Part shown: positions 8,747-17,649 of the stretch, piece by piece
How the letters are laid out: each line of letters starts with the position of its first letter
How positions within the stretch are numbered: the stretch's first letter is position 1
Source: Streptomyces blattellae
GTDB lineage: Bacteria > Actinomycetota > Actinomycetes > Streptomycetales > Streptomycetaceae
Assembly (NCBI RefSeq): GCF_009709555.1
Contig: NZ_WJBG01000246.1
Span: 1-64,000, forward strand
Direction: 5' to 3'
Length of the DNA stretch: 64,000 nucleotides
The notes under the pieces: model-generated
The model's input: the letters and a program-made list of their open reading frames with translations, nothing else
Database searches by the model: none
Told to the model about the DNA's origin: nothing
Position numbers and translations under genes: made by a program

Positions 8747-11206
8747 ATGGCAATCCTGGGCGAGGGTGGCGAGGGCGCTGCGCTCGACGAGGTCGCCGTC
8801 GTGCTGCTGGACGATGCGGGGATCGTCAGGCTGTGGTCGGACACGGCCGCTCACCTGCTGGGACATGCGGCGCGGGAGGCCTGTGGCCGGCCTGTGTCGC
8901 AACTGCTCGTCGATCCATCGCAGTGGAGAGCGGAGACAGCGACCGGTTCCGCCGCCGGGCGGCGGCTGTTTCGGCGCAGATCCGGACCGCCCGTCGAACT
9001 CGTGGTCCGTACGGTACGCGTGGACGGCATGGACGGTTCTTCCGAGGCCGTTCTGCTGTCGCCCCCCGCGCCGGGCGGGACGCCGGGCGGGACCGTCGCC
9101 GAGCAGGGATCGAGCTTCCTGACCTCCCTGCTCGGCCAGGACCGGCTGGGGGTCGTGCTCTTCGACCCCGAACTGGGCGTCGTACGCGCGAACAGCCTGG
9201 TGGGGTCGGCCGGGTTGCCGACCCTGCGCGCGGGTTGCCGCCTGCGTGACGTGGTGCGCGCGGAGGACGCGGAGGCGGCCGAGACCCACCTGCGCCAGGT
9301 ACTGGAGACCGGAGTTCCACTGGTCGGGGGACAGATGCGGATGCGCCCGACCGGTACGTCCGCTCAGGAGCGCTATCTGTCGGCATCCGTTGTCCGCCTG
9401 GAGGACGCCGCCGGCCGTCCGACCGGCGTGGCGGCACTCGTCACCGACGACACGGAGCAGCGGCGGGCCATGCAGCGCGCCGCGGTGCGCCATGACGCGT
9501 CGGTCCGCATCGGTGCCTCCCTGGACGTGGCCCGTACCGCCAAGGACATCGCGGACGTGCTCGTACCGACCTTCGCGGACATGGCTTCGGTGGACATCGG
9601 CGAGGTCGTACTCGAAGGCGACGAACCCGCAAAAGGTGTCTTCCCGAGCGGGCAGTGGCGGATGCGGCGCGTGGCGGCGGTCTCCGCCGGTGGTCCCTGG
9701 CCCGCCGAGCTCATCCAGGTGGGCGGTGTCATCCCGCCGCCCCCGGACGTGCCACAGGCGCGGCGGGCGGCGCTGCACGGCGACACCGTCCTGAAGACTT
9801 CACGGCAAGAGATGGAGGAGTCGCTCGGAGACCCGGAAGCGATCCGCGCGCTGCTGCCCGAGAAGGGGCATTCGTTGGTCATCTCGCCGTTGTTCGCGCG
9901 CGGCCTGCTGCTGGGTTTCGTCTCGGCGTGGCGGACCGAACGGCCCGAGGTGTTCCAGCGGGGGGACGCCGATCTCCTGTTCGACATCGCCTCGCGTGCG
10001 GCGCTGAGCGTGGACAACGCCCGCAGGTACACACGGGAGCGCCGGGCGGCGGTCGCGCTGCAACAGCGCCTGCTTCCCCATGCGACCACACGCGCCACAG
10101 CGGCGGAGTCGGCCGGCCACTACGTGCCCGCGGGCGGTGGGGCGGACATCAGTGGCGACTGGTTCGACGTCATCGCCCTGTCGTCGTTGCGGGTCGCCTT
10201 CGTCGTGGGTGACGTCGTGGGCCACGGCCTGCACGCCGCGGCCACGATGGGGCGTCTGCGGACCGCCATCCGCACGCTGGCCGAGCTGGAACTGGAGCCC
10301 GGAGAACTCCTCATCCACCTGGACGACCTCGTGCAGCAACTCGCCGACGAATCCGCTCCCGAGGACCGGGACTCGATCGGCGCCACCTGCTTGTACGCGC
10401 TCTACGACCCCATCGCCGGCACGTGCGCACTGGCCAACGCCGGGCATCCGCCCCCCGCCGTGATCCCGCCCGACGGCACCGCCCGGCTGATCGAGGTCAG
10501 CCCGGGTCCCCCGCTGGGCGTGGGCGGCATGCCGTTCGAGGTCACCACGGTCCGCATCGAGCCCGGCAGCACCCTCGCCCTCTACACCGACGGCCTCGTG
10601 GAACGAGCCTCGGACCATCTCGACGAGCGGACTCAGGACCTCCTGGACTCGCTTTCGTCCCTCTGCAGCAGCGCACGAGGCCTTGAGGACATCGCCCACG
10701 ACGTCGTGTCCGCGGCGTCCGAAGGGCCACCCCGCGACGACATGGCGCTTCTCCTGGCCCGTACCCACGTGCTTCCGGCCGCCGACACCGCGGACTGGCA
10801 GTTTCCCCCCGACCCCTCCCGGGTGGCCGACGCCCGCAAAGTCGTCGCCCGCCAGCTCGCCGACTGGGGGCTGGACGACCTCGGCTTCACCACCGAACTG
10901 ATCGTGAGTGAACTGGTCACCAACGCGATGCGCTACGCGGACGGCACCGTGGGACTGCGCCTCTTCCATGACGACAAGACCCTGGTGTGCGAGGTCTCGG
11001 ACTCCAGCAACACCCAGCCACGGCTGATCCGGGCGCGGGCCGGCGACGAGGGAGGGCGCGGCCTCTTCCTGGTGGCCCAACTCGCCAAACGGTGGGGGAG
11101 CCGGTACCACCGCAACGGCAAGACCATCTGGGCCGAGCAGACGATCACCGCCGACTCGGGCCTGGGACTCGACTTCGCCGGCATCTGGGACACACCGGAG
11201 ATCTGA
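8747..11206 (+). CDS. PAS-PAS-GAF SpoIIE-type phosphatase with C-terminal anti-sigma-factor-like ATPase
   Basis: Signalling protein of 819 aa. Order: PAS (about 10-110), second PAS (about 115-235, VVLFDPELGVVRANSL), GAF (about 250-425), PP2C/SpoIIE phosphatase (about 440-640; metal-site motifs GGADISGDWFDV, FVVGDVVGHG and YTDGLVE) and HATPase_c of the RsbW type (about 655-800; ELIVSELVTNAMRYA, GRGLF). Such proteins dephosphorylate anti-anti-sigma factors and may also phosphorylate or bind them, linking a sensed signal to a stress sigma factor. ATG 8747 is preferred over the in-frame ATG 8720 because AGGTGAGG lies just upstream. No sigma factor or STAS partner is adjacent. Confidence 0.9.
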   Translation: MAILGEGGEGAALDEVAVVLLDDAGIVRLWSDTAAHLLGHAAREACGRPVSQLLVDPSQWRAETATGSAAGRRLFRRRSGPPVELVVRTVRVDGMDGSSEAVLLSPPAPGGTPGGTVAEQGSSFLTSLLGQDRLGVVLFDPELGVVRANSLVGSAGLPTLRAGCRLRDVVRAEDAEAAETHLRQVLETGVPLVGGQMRMRPTGTSAQERYLSASVVRLEDAAGRPTGVAALVTDDTEQRRAMQRAAVRHDASVRIGASLDVARTAKDIADVLVPTFADMASVDIGEVVLEGDEPAKGVFPSGQWRMRRVAAVSAGGPWPAELIQVGGVIPPPPDVPQARRAALHGDTVLKTSRQEMEESLGDPEAIRALLPEKGHSLVISPLFARGLLLGFVSAWRTERPEVFQRGDADLLFDIASRAALSVDNARRYTRERRAAVALQQRLLPHATTRATAAESAGHYVPAGGGADISGDWFDVIALSSLRVAFVVGDVVGHGLHAAATMGRLRTAIRTLAELELEPGELLIHLDDLVQQLADESAPEDRDSIGATCLYALYDPIAGTCALANAGHPPPAVIPPDGTARLIEVSPGPPLGVGGMPFEVTTVRIEPGSTLALYTDGLVERASDHLDERTQDLLDSLSSLCSSARGLEDIAHDVVSAASEGPPRDDMALLLARTHVLPAADTADWQFPPDPSRVADARKVVARQLADWGLDDLGFTTELIVSELVTNAMRYADGTVGLRLFHDDKTLVCEVSDSSNTQPRLIRARAGDEGGRGLFLVAQLAKRWGSRYHRNGKTIWAEQTITADSGLGLDFAGIWDTPEI

Positions 11207-11300
11207 GCACCCGCCGTCGCCCGGCCAGTCGCCGGCCGGTAGGTGCGGGCACCATGCGCGTGACGGATGCGAAGCACCTCCGGTGCGGGCGACATGACCC

Positions 11301-11620
11301 GGCTCCGGTGCGGGTCCGTCGCCGTGAGCGGGGGTCGGCTCCGGTGGTTGGTCATGTGGGCGACCGGTGTCGGCTGCGAGGGTGTGGTCGCGCGAGCATG
11401 GATGGGGAGCGGCTCCGGTGCGGGTCCGTCGCCGTGAGCGGGGGTCGGCTCCGGTGGAGGTCATGTGGGCGACCGGTGTCGGCTGCGAGGGCGTGGTCGC
11501 GCAGCGCGTGGATGGGGAGCGGCTCCAGGGCGGGTCATGTCGCCGTGAGCGGGGGTCGGCTCCGGTGGAGGTCATGCGGGCGACCGGTGTCGGTCACGAG
11601 GGCGTGGTCGCGCAGAACGT
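11301..11620. repeat. 110-bp tandem repeat, three copies, in a 600-bp gene-free gap
   Basis: Units begin at 11301, 11411 and 11521, each opening GGCTCC and containing GTCGCCGTGAGCGGGGGTCG and GGGCGACCGGTGTCGG. Copies 1 and 2 are nearly identical; copy 3 has diverged in its first 20 bp. The whole gap 11207-11803 holds no convincing gene. The open frames through the repeat are Arg/Gly/Val-rich and appear in more than one phase, as expected for a repeat rather than a protein. A shorter related block (GGTGCGGGC) recurs around 11242-11290. Confidence 0.85.
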
Positions 11621-11803
11621 CGAGGTCGGCCTGCTCGTCGGCTCAGCAGGCCTCGGGGTGGGCGGGGCCGAGGTCGTAGGCGGAGGTCATGACCTGGCTC
11701 CCGGCGACCGGTGCCGGGAGGCGGGCCCCGGCCGAGGGTCGGATGAACGGCAGCGCGTCATGCGCCGGTGATCAAGGTCCCTGCGGCCGGGGCCGGGAGC
11801 CGG

Positions 11804-13189
11804 TCAGCTGCCGCTGATCGCGGCAGCGGTGGAGCGCAGCGCCTGGGCGGTGCGGCGGAGGTCGGCGTGGACCAGTCGGCCCGCGGCCTTCATCAGCCGT
11901 CCCGCGACGATGACGGTGTCCACGTTCTGGGGATTGGCGGCCTGGACCACGGCTGCGATCGGGTCGCGTTCGGCGGTGAGCATGTCGAGGTCCTCCAGGC
12001 GCAGCAGGACGACGTCGGCCTGCTTGCCGGGGCGCAGGGAACCGATCCGATCGGCGAGCCCCAGCGCGGTGGCGCCGTCGAGCGTGGCCATCCGCAGGAC
12101 GTCCTTGGCGGTCAGCGGTGAGTCGTCGGTGATCTGGCTGGCGAGCAGCGCTGCCCGCATCAGGGAGAACATGTCGCCGGGGACCGAGGACACCGCGTCG
12201 ACGCCGAGGCCGGTGGTGACGCCGAGGCGCCGGTAGCGGCTCGCGACCGGTGCGCCGACGCGCATCTGTGCCTCGGAGGCCGGCGTCACGGCGGCCTTGC
12301 CGCCGGAGTCGCCGATCAGCTTGAGCTCGTTGTCATCGAGCGAGTTTCCGTGCACGTAGAGCGTGTTCGGGCGCAGCAGGCCGCGCTCGCGCAGGGCGGA
12401 GATCGGCGTCGGCGTGACGGGGCCGGCGCTGACGTGGAAGGACAGCGGCAGGTTCAGGTCGTCTGCCACACGCCATTCCTCGACAACCGTCTCTATCGGC
12501 GTGAAGGACGGGCCGAGCGGGCCGTACGCCATGGTGACGAGCGCCTTGTCGTCGGACAGGCGCGTGGTGCGGACCCGGCGGACATCGGCGAGGTCGGGGT
12601 TTGCGTCGACCGCGCCGTAGGTGAACACCGCGCGAAGTCCCGCCGCCTGCAGGGCGTCGATCGCCGCGTCGGCTTCCTCGGGCGTGTAGAGCCCGTGCGA
12701 GTAGTCCAGCTGAGTCGTGATTCCGGCGTTCAGGCTCTCCAGCGCGCCGGCCAGGGTCGCGTTGTACATGTCCTGCGGGCGGAACCGCGGGCCGTACTGC
12801 CCCAGGACGCCGAGGTACGAGTTGAGGTCCAGGCCCACGGTCGCGCTGCGCAGCGCCGACAGCCATACGTGGCGGTGGGTGTCGACGAACCCCGGCAGCA
12901 CGATCCGGTCGGTGGCGTCGATGACGGTGGCGCCGTCGGCGCTGAGGTTGCGCCCGACGGCCGTGATCCGCCCTCTCTCGATCAGGACATCGGTGCCGGC
13001 CTGGGCTACCGGCTGGGGCTCGGTGTCGATCACATGGCCGTTGCGGAGCAGGATGCGGGCGCTCGCCGTGGGTGTTGAGCCGGTGGGTCGGCTTCCCCAG
13101 GGCGCCGCGGTCGCGGGTGACGAAGCCAGGGTGGCCGCGGCCGCGGCGGCGGCCGCGCCGGTCAGCACGGTTCGGCGGGGCAGATTCAT
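11804..13189 (-). CDS. Tat-exported amidohydrolase
   Basis: Metal-dependent hydrolase of the TrzN/AtzA-cytosine deaminase amidohydrolase group, 461 aa. A Tat signal (PRRTVL followed by an Ala-rich hydrophobic stretch and a likely ATA-A cleavage site near residue 29) predicts export. The beta-barrel metal site is visible: VDTHRH, then FHVSAG, YVHGNSLDD and GLGVDAVSS with the terminal Asp. LRPGKQADVVLL is the usual closing motif. Substrates in the family are cyclic amides, amidines and halogenated heterocycles, so the exact reaction is open. It faces the aldo/keto reductase at 13700 across a gap with four palindromic operators. Confidence 0.85.
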   Translation of the reverse strand: MNLPRRTVLTGAAAAAAAATLASSPATAAPWGSRPTGSTPTASARILLRNGHVIDTEPQPVAQAGTDVLIERGRITAVGRNLSADGATVIDATDRIVLPGFVDTHRHVWLSALRSATVGLDLNSYLGVLGQYGPRFRPQDMYNATLAGALESLNAGITTQLDYSHGLYTPEEADAAIDALQAAGLRAVFTYGAVDANPDLADVRRVRTTRLSDDKALVTMAYGPLGPSFTPIETVVEEWRVADDLNLPLSFHVSAGPVTPTPISALRERGLLRPNTLYVHGNSLDDNELKLIGDSGGKAAVTPASEAQMRVGAPVASRYRRLGVTTGLGVDAVSSVPGDMFSLMRAALLASQITDDSPLTAKDVLRMATLDGATALGLADRIGSLRPGKQADVVLLRLEDLDMLTAERDPIAAVVQAANPQNVDTVIVAGRLMKAAGRLVHADLRRTAQALRSTAAAISGS

Positions 13190-13298
13190 TGTTGAACTCC
13201 GTTGTCTTGGAAGGTCGCGTGGGCGGGACCCGTAATTTGGTTCGCGGTGTGCGCCGCAGCGGCACTGGTCGCCGCGGTCGCGGGCGCTCGGCCAGCTA

Positions 13299-13494
13299 AG
13301 CGGACAGCAGTCCGCTACTGGGGGAGAACGTACCGGACGGTTGTCCGGTTGGCAAGGATGAAGGGTGTCAGGCGACCCTGGGCGCGAGTTCGGGGTGACC
13401 GCTCCCGAAGGGAGTGCTCCGGCGTGGGAAGGTTGATCGCGCTTGCCACCCGGACGGCCGTCCGCTAGCGTTTATCGATAGTGGACAGCTGTCC
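13299..13494. promoter_or_regulatory. Two pairs of CGGAC-N4-GTCCG palindromes (operator module A)
   Basis: Four dyads lie in the 510-bp gap between the amidohydrolase and the aldo/keto reductase: AGCGGAC-AGCA-GTCCGCT at 13299-13316, CCGGAC-GGTT-GTCCGG at 13333-13348, CGGAC-GGCC-GTCCG at 13451-13464 and GGAC-AGCT-GTCC at 13483-13494. Centres within each pair are 33 and 31 bp apart. The same module recurs at 17303-17565. The form is typical of TetR-family binding sites. Nothing else recognisable lies in 13190-13699. Confidence 0.7.
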
Positions 13495-13699
13495 GGTTTG
13501 CTTGGCCGTTACGGCGTGAAAGTGGCTGTCGGCGTGCTTCTGCGCACCCGCAGCACCAGCTCATCGGTCCGTGCCTGACCACGGCGGCCGGCCGGATCAC
13601 CGCGACAGGGTTCACCGGCGCCGTGGACGGCGCTGCCCCAACGGCACGGACACGTGCGGGTGTTCACCGAGCTGAAGAAGGCCGAACCTTGGAGGTGGG

Positions 13700-14644
13700 A
13701 TGGTCGAGAGGCGCAGGCTCGGCACGACCGACATCGAGATAACCCCCATCGGCCTCGGATGCGCGCAAATGACCGTGAGCGGGATGACCTCTCGGGTCTA
13801 TTCCACGCGGGAGTCGGGCGCCGTGGTCCAGGCCGCCTTGTCGGGCGGAGTCAACTGGTTCGACACGGCGGAGGGGTACGGTCGTGGAGAATCCGAGCGG
13901 GCGCTGACCACCGGTCTGCGGGCGGCAGGTGTGCGGCCCGGCGAGGCGGTGATCGCGACCAAGTGGCTGCCCTTCGGTCGCCGGGCCTCGAACATGTCGC
14001 GCACCATCGACGGCCGTGCCGACGCGTTGCAGGGCTACCCCATCGATCTCTACCAGATCCATCAGCCCTGGAGTCTCTCGCCCGTCGAGAGCGAGATGCG
14101 CGAGATGGCCAAGCTGCTGCGGGCCGGCAAGATCCGGTCGATCGGCGTGAGCAACTTCAGCGCCCGCCAGATGTCCCGGGCAGCCGCTGCCCTGCGCGCA
14201 GAGGGTGTCGAACTGGCTGCCAACCAGGTGCAGATCAGCCTGCTGAACCGCACCGTCGAGCGCAACGGCGTGCTGGACAGCGCCCGCAAGCTGGGTGTCA
14301 CGCTGATCGCGTACTCGCCGTTGCAGGCCGGCATCCTCACCGGACGCTTCCACGACGATCCCGCCGCCCTGCGCCGGGCGCCCTTGTTGCGCAAGGCCAT
14401 GTTCGGCCGCGCCCGGGACCTGGAGCGCAGTCGGAACCTGGTGCGTGAGCTGGGCAGGATCGGCGACGCGTACGGGGTCTCCCGCGCTCAGGTGGCGTTG
14501 AACTGGCTGATCAACTTCTACGGCGACACCGTGGTGGCGATCCCAGGCGCCTCCAAGGCGAAGCAGGCCGAGGAGAGCGCCGGCGCGCAGACGTTCCGGC
14601 TCACCGAGAAGGAACTCGGACGCCTGGACGAGCTGTCGTCGTGA
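13700..14644 (+). CDS. Aldo/keto reductase
   Basis: NADPH-dependent TIM-barrel oxidoreductase, 314 aa. The catalytic tetrad is complete: Asp in WFDTAEGYG, Tyr in the same segment, Lys in IATKW and His in YQIHQPW. The C-terminal NADPH site is VVAIPGASKAKQAEESAGA. ATG 13700 has GGAGGTGGG upstream. It is transcribed away from operator module A, about 200 bp downstream of the last palindrome, and is followed 87 bp later by the phytanoyl-CoA-dioxygenase-like gene. The substrate is unknown. Confidence 0.88.
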   Translation: MVERRRLGTTDIEITPIGLGCAQMTVSGMTSRVYSTRESGAVVQAALSGGVNWFDTAEGYGRGESERALTTGLRAAGVRPGEAVIATKWLPFGRRASNMSRTIDGRADALQGYPIDLYQIHQPWSLSPVESEMREMAKLLRAGKIRSIGVSNFSARQMSRAAAALRAEGVELAANQVQISLLNRTVERNGVLDSARKLGVTLIAYSPLQAGILTGRFHDDPAALRRAPLLRKAMFGRARDLERSRNLVRELGRIGDAYGVSRAQVALNWLINFYGDTVVAIPGASKAKQAEESAGAQTFRLTEKELGRLDELSS

Positions 14645-14731
14645 CAGCTGTCAGGCGCGGGAGTCCGTACCCGGCCTCATGGCTCTTGTCTCAGCAACGT
14701 CCCCATCAAGGAGCACAAAGGAGCACAACGC

Positions 14732-15619
14732 GTGTCTCACCTGCCCGACGTACAGGACCCCGGCCACAGCCGTGTGGACAACATCGACTCGCTCGACGGC
14801 CTTCACACCGACCTGGCCCGACGGCACAAGGCCACAGAAAGCAGTGGAGCCACGGTCCCGGACGAGGTGGTCGACGCCGACTTCGCCGCCGTGGAGCGCG
14901 ACGGATACGTCATCCTGGAGGACCTGCTCACCGAGTCCGAGTGCGAGGAGATCCGGTCGGCCGTCACCCCTCTGCTGGACCGGACCGGCCGCAACACCTT
15001 CGAGGGCGAGCGGACCCAACGCGTCTACAGCGTCCTCAACAAGACCCGAGCCTGTGACCGGCTGGTCGACCACCCGAGAGTGCTGGCCCTCCTGGACCGG
15101 CTGCTCATGCCCAACTACCTGCTCTCCCAACTCCAGGTCATCAACATCCAACCCGGCGAGAGCGCCCAGCTGCTGCACCCCGACGACGGCATGTACCCCG
15201 TGCCCCGACCCCGGCCGCCGCTGAGCGCGGCCACGGTGTGGGCCATCGACGCCTTCACCGAGGACAACGGCGCCACCGTGGTGCTGCCGGGCAGTCAGCG
15301 CTGGGGCGACCGCCGGCCGGCCGACGGCGACGCCCGGGTGAAGGCCGTCATGCCGCCCGGTTCGTGCGTCTTCTTCGTCGGCACCCTGTGGCACGGGGGA
15401 GGCGCCAACGCGTCCGACCGTGCCCGTCTTGCCGTCACGGCCCAGTACTGCGAGCCGTGGCTCCGGCCGCAGGAGGCGTTCACCCTGTCCACCACCCCGG
15501 ACACGGTCCGAGCGGTGTCGGAGGACCTCCGCCGGATGCTCGGCTACAGCATCCATCCGCCCTTCCTCGGGATGGTCGACGGCATGCACCCCAAACGTCT
15601 GCTCGACGGGGCGTCCTGA
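14732..15619 (+). CDS. Phytanoyl-CoA dioxygenase-family Fe(II)/2-oxoglutarate oxygenase
   Basis: Non-heme iron oxygenase, 295 aa. FAAVERDGYVILEDLLTESEC near residues 51-72 is the family opening. The iron facial triad can be assigned as His and Asp in LLHPDDGMY and the distal His in LWHGGGAN, with a following Arg (DRAR) likely to bind 2-oxoglutarate. GTG 14732 is chosen for the AAAGGAG site 8 nt upstream. The reaction could be hydroxylation, halogenation or desaturation of a small molecule; the family is broad. It is probably cotranscribed with the aldo/keto reductase. Confidence 0.85.
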   Translation: MSHLPDVQDPGHSRVDNIDSLDGLHTDLARRHKATESSGATVPDEVVDADFAAVERDGYVILEDLLTESECEEIRSAVTPLLDRTGRNTFEGERTQRVYSVLNKTRACDRLVDHPRVLALLDRLLMPNYLLSQLQVINIQPGESAQLLHPDDGMYPVPRPRPPLSAATVWAIDAFTEDNGATVVLPGSQRWGDRRPADGDARVKAVMPPGSCVFFVGTLWHGGGANASDRARLAVTAQYCEPWLRPQEAFTLSTTPDTVRAVSEDLRRMLGYSIHPPFLGMVDGMHPKRLLDGAS

Positions 15620-15879
15620 CCGTCCTCCGCTTCACCCGGCGGGCTCCGCGCGGCCGTTCGGCGATCGAGTACCGGTGCGGCCGCCCGTCCATCGGGGCTC
15701 GGGCACCGAGGTGCGGAGCCCGCATCCGCCGACGTCGGCCGGTCCGTGAGGCCGGCGTGGTGGTGGGCCTTGCCGCTGCTGTGGTCCACGGCCGACCGCA
15801 GCCGGCTGTCGACGAGCCGCACATGGCTGAGCGAGCCTCCGCCGGGAGACTCGCTCCGCCCCCATGCCGCTGCAGCCGT

Positions 15880-15953
15880 CCGGTTCGCCAGGTCCACCCG
15901 GTCCACCAGGTCCACCCGGTTCACCCGGTTCACTTGGTTCGCCCGGGAGAACT
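15880..15953. repeat. 9-bp minisatellite in the gap before the methyltransferase
   Basis: About seven or eight imperfect copies of a 9-bp unit (CGGTTCACC / AGGTCCACC) run head to tail. In one frame they read as Gly-Pro-Pro triplets, but no real gene can be supported there. The rest of 15620-15999, between the convergent dioxygenase and methyltransferase genes, shows nothing recognisable. Confidence 0.75.
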
Positions 15954-15999
15954 CGTGGCCACCCGCGCATGTCCGGCCCACGCCATGGCCGACTGCGCC

Positions 16000-16866
16000 T
16001 TACGGCACTCGGACCCAGGCGCCGTACTGCAAGGATCCCAGGATCTGGCTGCCCTGTTCCCGCACTGCCTTCTCCAGCCGGTCGGTCAGGGTGTCGTCGG
16101 CCACGAGGCCCTCGGGCAGGGACAGGCCCATCTTCTCCAGGGCGGGTTCGAGGCTGCGCAGCGTGTACGCCAGCCACGGGACGATCGGCGAGTCCCCGCC
16201 CGACGCGACGGAGGCGTGGCATTCGAGCGTCGGGCCGGGCAGTCCGGCATCGAGGAAGGTGCGGTTCAGCCGTCGCCCGAAGTCCGGCGGAGTGCCGTTG
16301 GCCAGAAACACCTCGGTGAGCAGCCGGTAGCTGTCGTCCCACAGGGAGGCCGGCGGCCAACTGGGGTTCTGCACCGTGAAGTCGATCTCGTGGAAGACGA
16401 GTACGCCGCCGGGCCGCAGGAAGCGGGCGAACCGTCGGAGCGTGGCGGCCGGATCGTTCTGGTACAGCAGGACGAAGCGGCCCACCACGGCGTCGAAGCG
16501 TTCCGTGGCCTCGAAGTCGTCGAGGTCGGCGACCTGGAACTCAAGGCTCTTGCCGAAGCCCTCGTCCCGCGCCCTGACCCGGGCCTTCTCCGTGGTCACC
16601 GGGTCGCGGTCGATGCCCAGGACCCGGCCGCGCGGTCCCACGATCTCGGCGGCCAGCATCGAGACATCACCCATCCCCGAGCCGAGGTCGAGAACGGACA
16701 TGCCTGGCCCGAGACCTCCCAGGCGCAGAAACTGCTCCGTCGAGGGCCGCAGGATCCGCGCCTGCAGCATGAGTCGCTGATGCTCCTGGTCGGAGCTTCC
16801 GAGCACATAGTCGGCCTGCGCGTCCGGGGTTGCGATCGCTGTGGCCTGCGGGGAGTGTCCGCTCAT
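16000..16866 (-). CDS. SAM-dependent class I methyltransferase
   Basis: Methyltransferase of 288 aa. Motif I is VLDLGSGMGDVS (about 59-70) with the acidic ribose ligand in VLGIDRDP, motif II near FEVADLDDF-like FQVADLDDFE, and the post-I region LLYQNDPAATLRRFARFLRPGGVLVFHEID. ATG 16866 has GAAGGAAG upstream on the minus strand. A longer in-frame upstream reading runs through a transposon relic and is rejected. It is separated from operator module B by that relic, which may have moved it away from its promoter. The methyl acceptor is unknown. Confidence 0.85.
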   Translation of the reverse strand: MSGHSPQATAIATPDAQADYVLGSSDQEHQRLMLQARILRPSTEQFLRLGGLGPGMSVLDLGSGMGDVSMLAAEIVGPRGRVLGIDRDPVTTEKARVRARDEGFGKSLEFQVADLDDFEATERFDAVVGRFVLLYQNDPAATLRRFARFLRPGGVLVFHEIDFTVQNPSWPPASLWDDSYRLLTEVFLANGTPPDFGRRLNRTFLDAGLPGPTLECHASVASGGDSPIVPWLAYTLRSLEPALEKMGLSLPEGLVADDTLTDRLEKAVREQGSQILGSLQYGAWVRVP

Positions 16867-16879
16867 CAGGTCTTCCTTC

Positions 16880-17250
16880 GTGGAAACCCGGCCTTCAGGC
16901 CGGGAGGAAACGAAGCTCCTGCGGAGCAGGGCAGGCAGAGCCGGTTCGCCGCCGGCGGACCGGCGTCCACCGCATCCCGGCCGACCCGCGCCACTCACAC
17001 GGGAGCTGACAGAACGTGAGGTGTGACGCAACAGGTCAAGTACGTTCGGCTGCGTCCGCCTCGTGTACAACAAGGCGCTGGAAGAGCACACATGGGCGTG
17101 GTACGGGCGTGAACTCGTCGTGATCGACCTCAACGGGAGTCCTCCCGGACGGGGCAGTCGTCGATGAAGCAGGAACCCCAGCGGGCGACCGTTGGAGCCC
17201 CCGCCTGTTGCGGGGGTGGAAGCCGACAGGCTTCTCTCACGGACCGACCG
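16880..17250 (+). mobile_element. IS200/IS605-type element relic with collapsed TnpB
   Basis: At 17045-17080 the frame reads FGCVRLVYNKAL, the conserved N-terminal block of TnpB. It passes directly into WYGRELVVIDL (17099-17131), which belongs near the TnpB zinc-finger end, so most of the gene has been deleted in frame. MKQEPQRATVG follows near 17164, a C-terminal block common in streptomycete TnpB. Hairpins typical of element ends flank it: CCCGGCC-TTCA-GGCCGGG near 16886 and CCCCCGC-CTGTT-GCGGGGG near 17200. No tnpA is left. The rest of 16867-17649 holds only operator module B. Confidence 0.7.
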
Positions 17251-17302
17251 GGCCATCGGCACCGGTCGTGACGCCACCGTCCGCCCGCCCTGCTCCGAGC
17301 TA

Positions 17303-17565
17303 AGCGGACAGTAGTCCGTTACTCCTGGCAAACGTAGCGGACGACTGTCCGGTTTGCAAGTGCGGGATAGGCGCAGGCTCGTGAGTCGGTGACCGGAGCC
17401 CTCGCCAATTCTGCTGGGGCGCGGCGCAGTTGCTGGAGGCGCGTGGGCTCGCGCGGACGCGCTCGGGGTCTGGTGGATGCAGGCCGGTGAAGGTGTGGGT
17501 GCGCGTGGGCTCGGCCCGACAGCCGGACGGCTGCCCCCTACGTCTCCCGTAGTGGACAGCCGTCT
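17303..17565. promoter_or_regulatory. Second CGGAC-N4-GTCCG operator module (module B)
   Basis: AGCGGAC-AGTA-GTCCGTT is centred at 17311.5 and GCGGAC-GACT-GTCCGG at 17344.5, 33 bp apart as in module A. The flanks align as well (GCTAAGCGGACAG and GTCCGGTTTGCAAG). A weaker second pair lies at 17524-17536 and 17554-17566 and matches the second pair of module A, including the shared GTAGTGGACAGC-like block. The nearest start codon is that of the methyltransferase, over 400 bp to the left beyond the TnpB relic. Confidence 0.65.
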
Positions 17566-17649
17566 GCTTCAGCCGGGCTCGGTGGGGCGGACGGACCGGC
17601 CGTCACCGGCCGAGGTGACGGTCGTCCGCAACTCCACCCTCAAGCTGCG

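Noticed and set aside
11268..11771. Repeat-containing frames as a tandem-repeat protein
   Set aside because: Unit length is 110 bp, not a multiple of three, so the phase changes at each unit; no consistent repeat protein is encoded.
15864..16319. Frame with collagen-like Gly-Pro-Pro triplets
   Set aside because: Produced by the 9-bp minisatellite and by antisense of the methyltransferase; no ribosome site or coherent domain.
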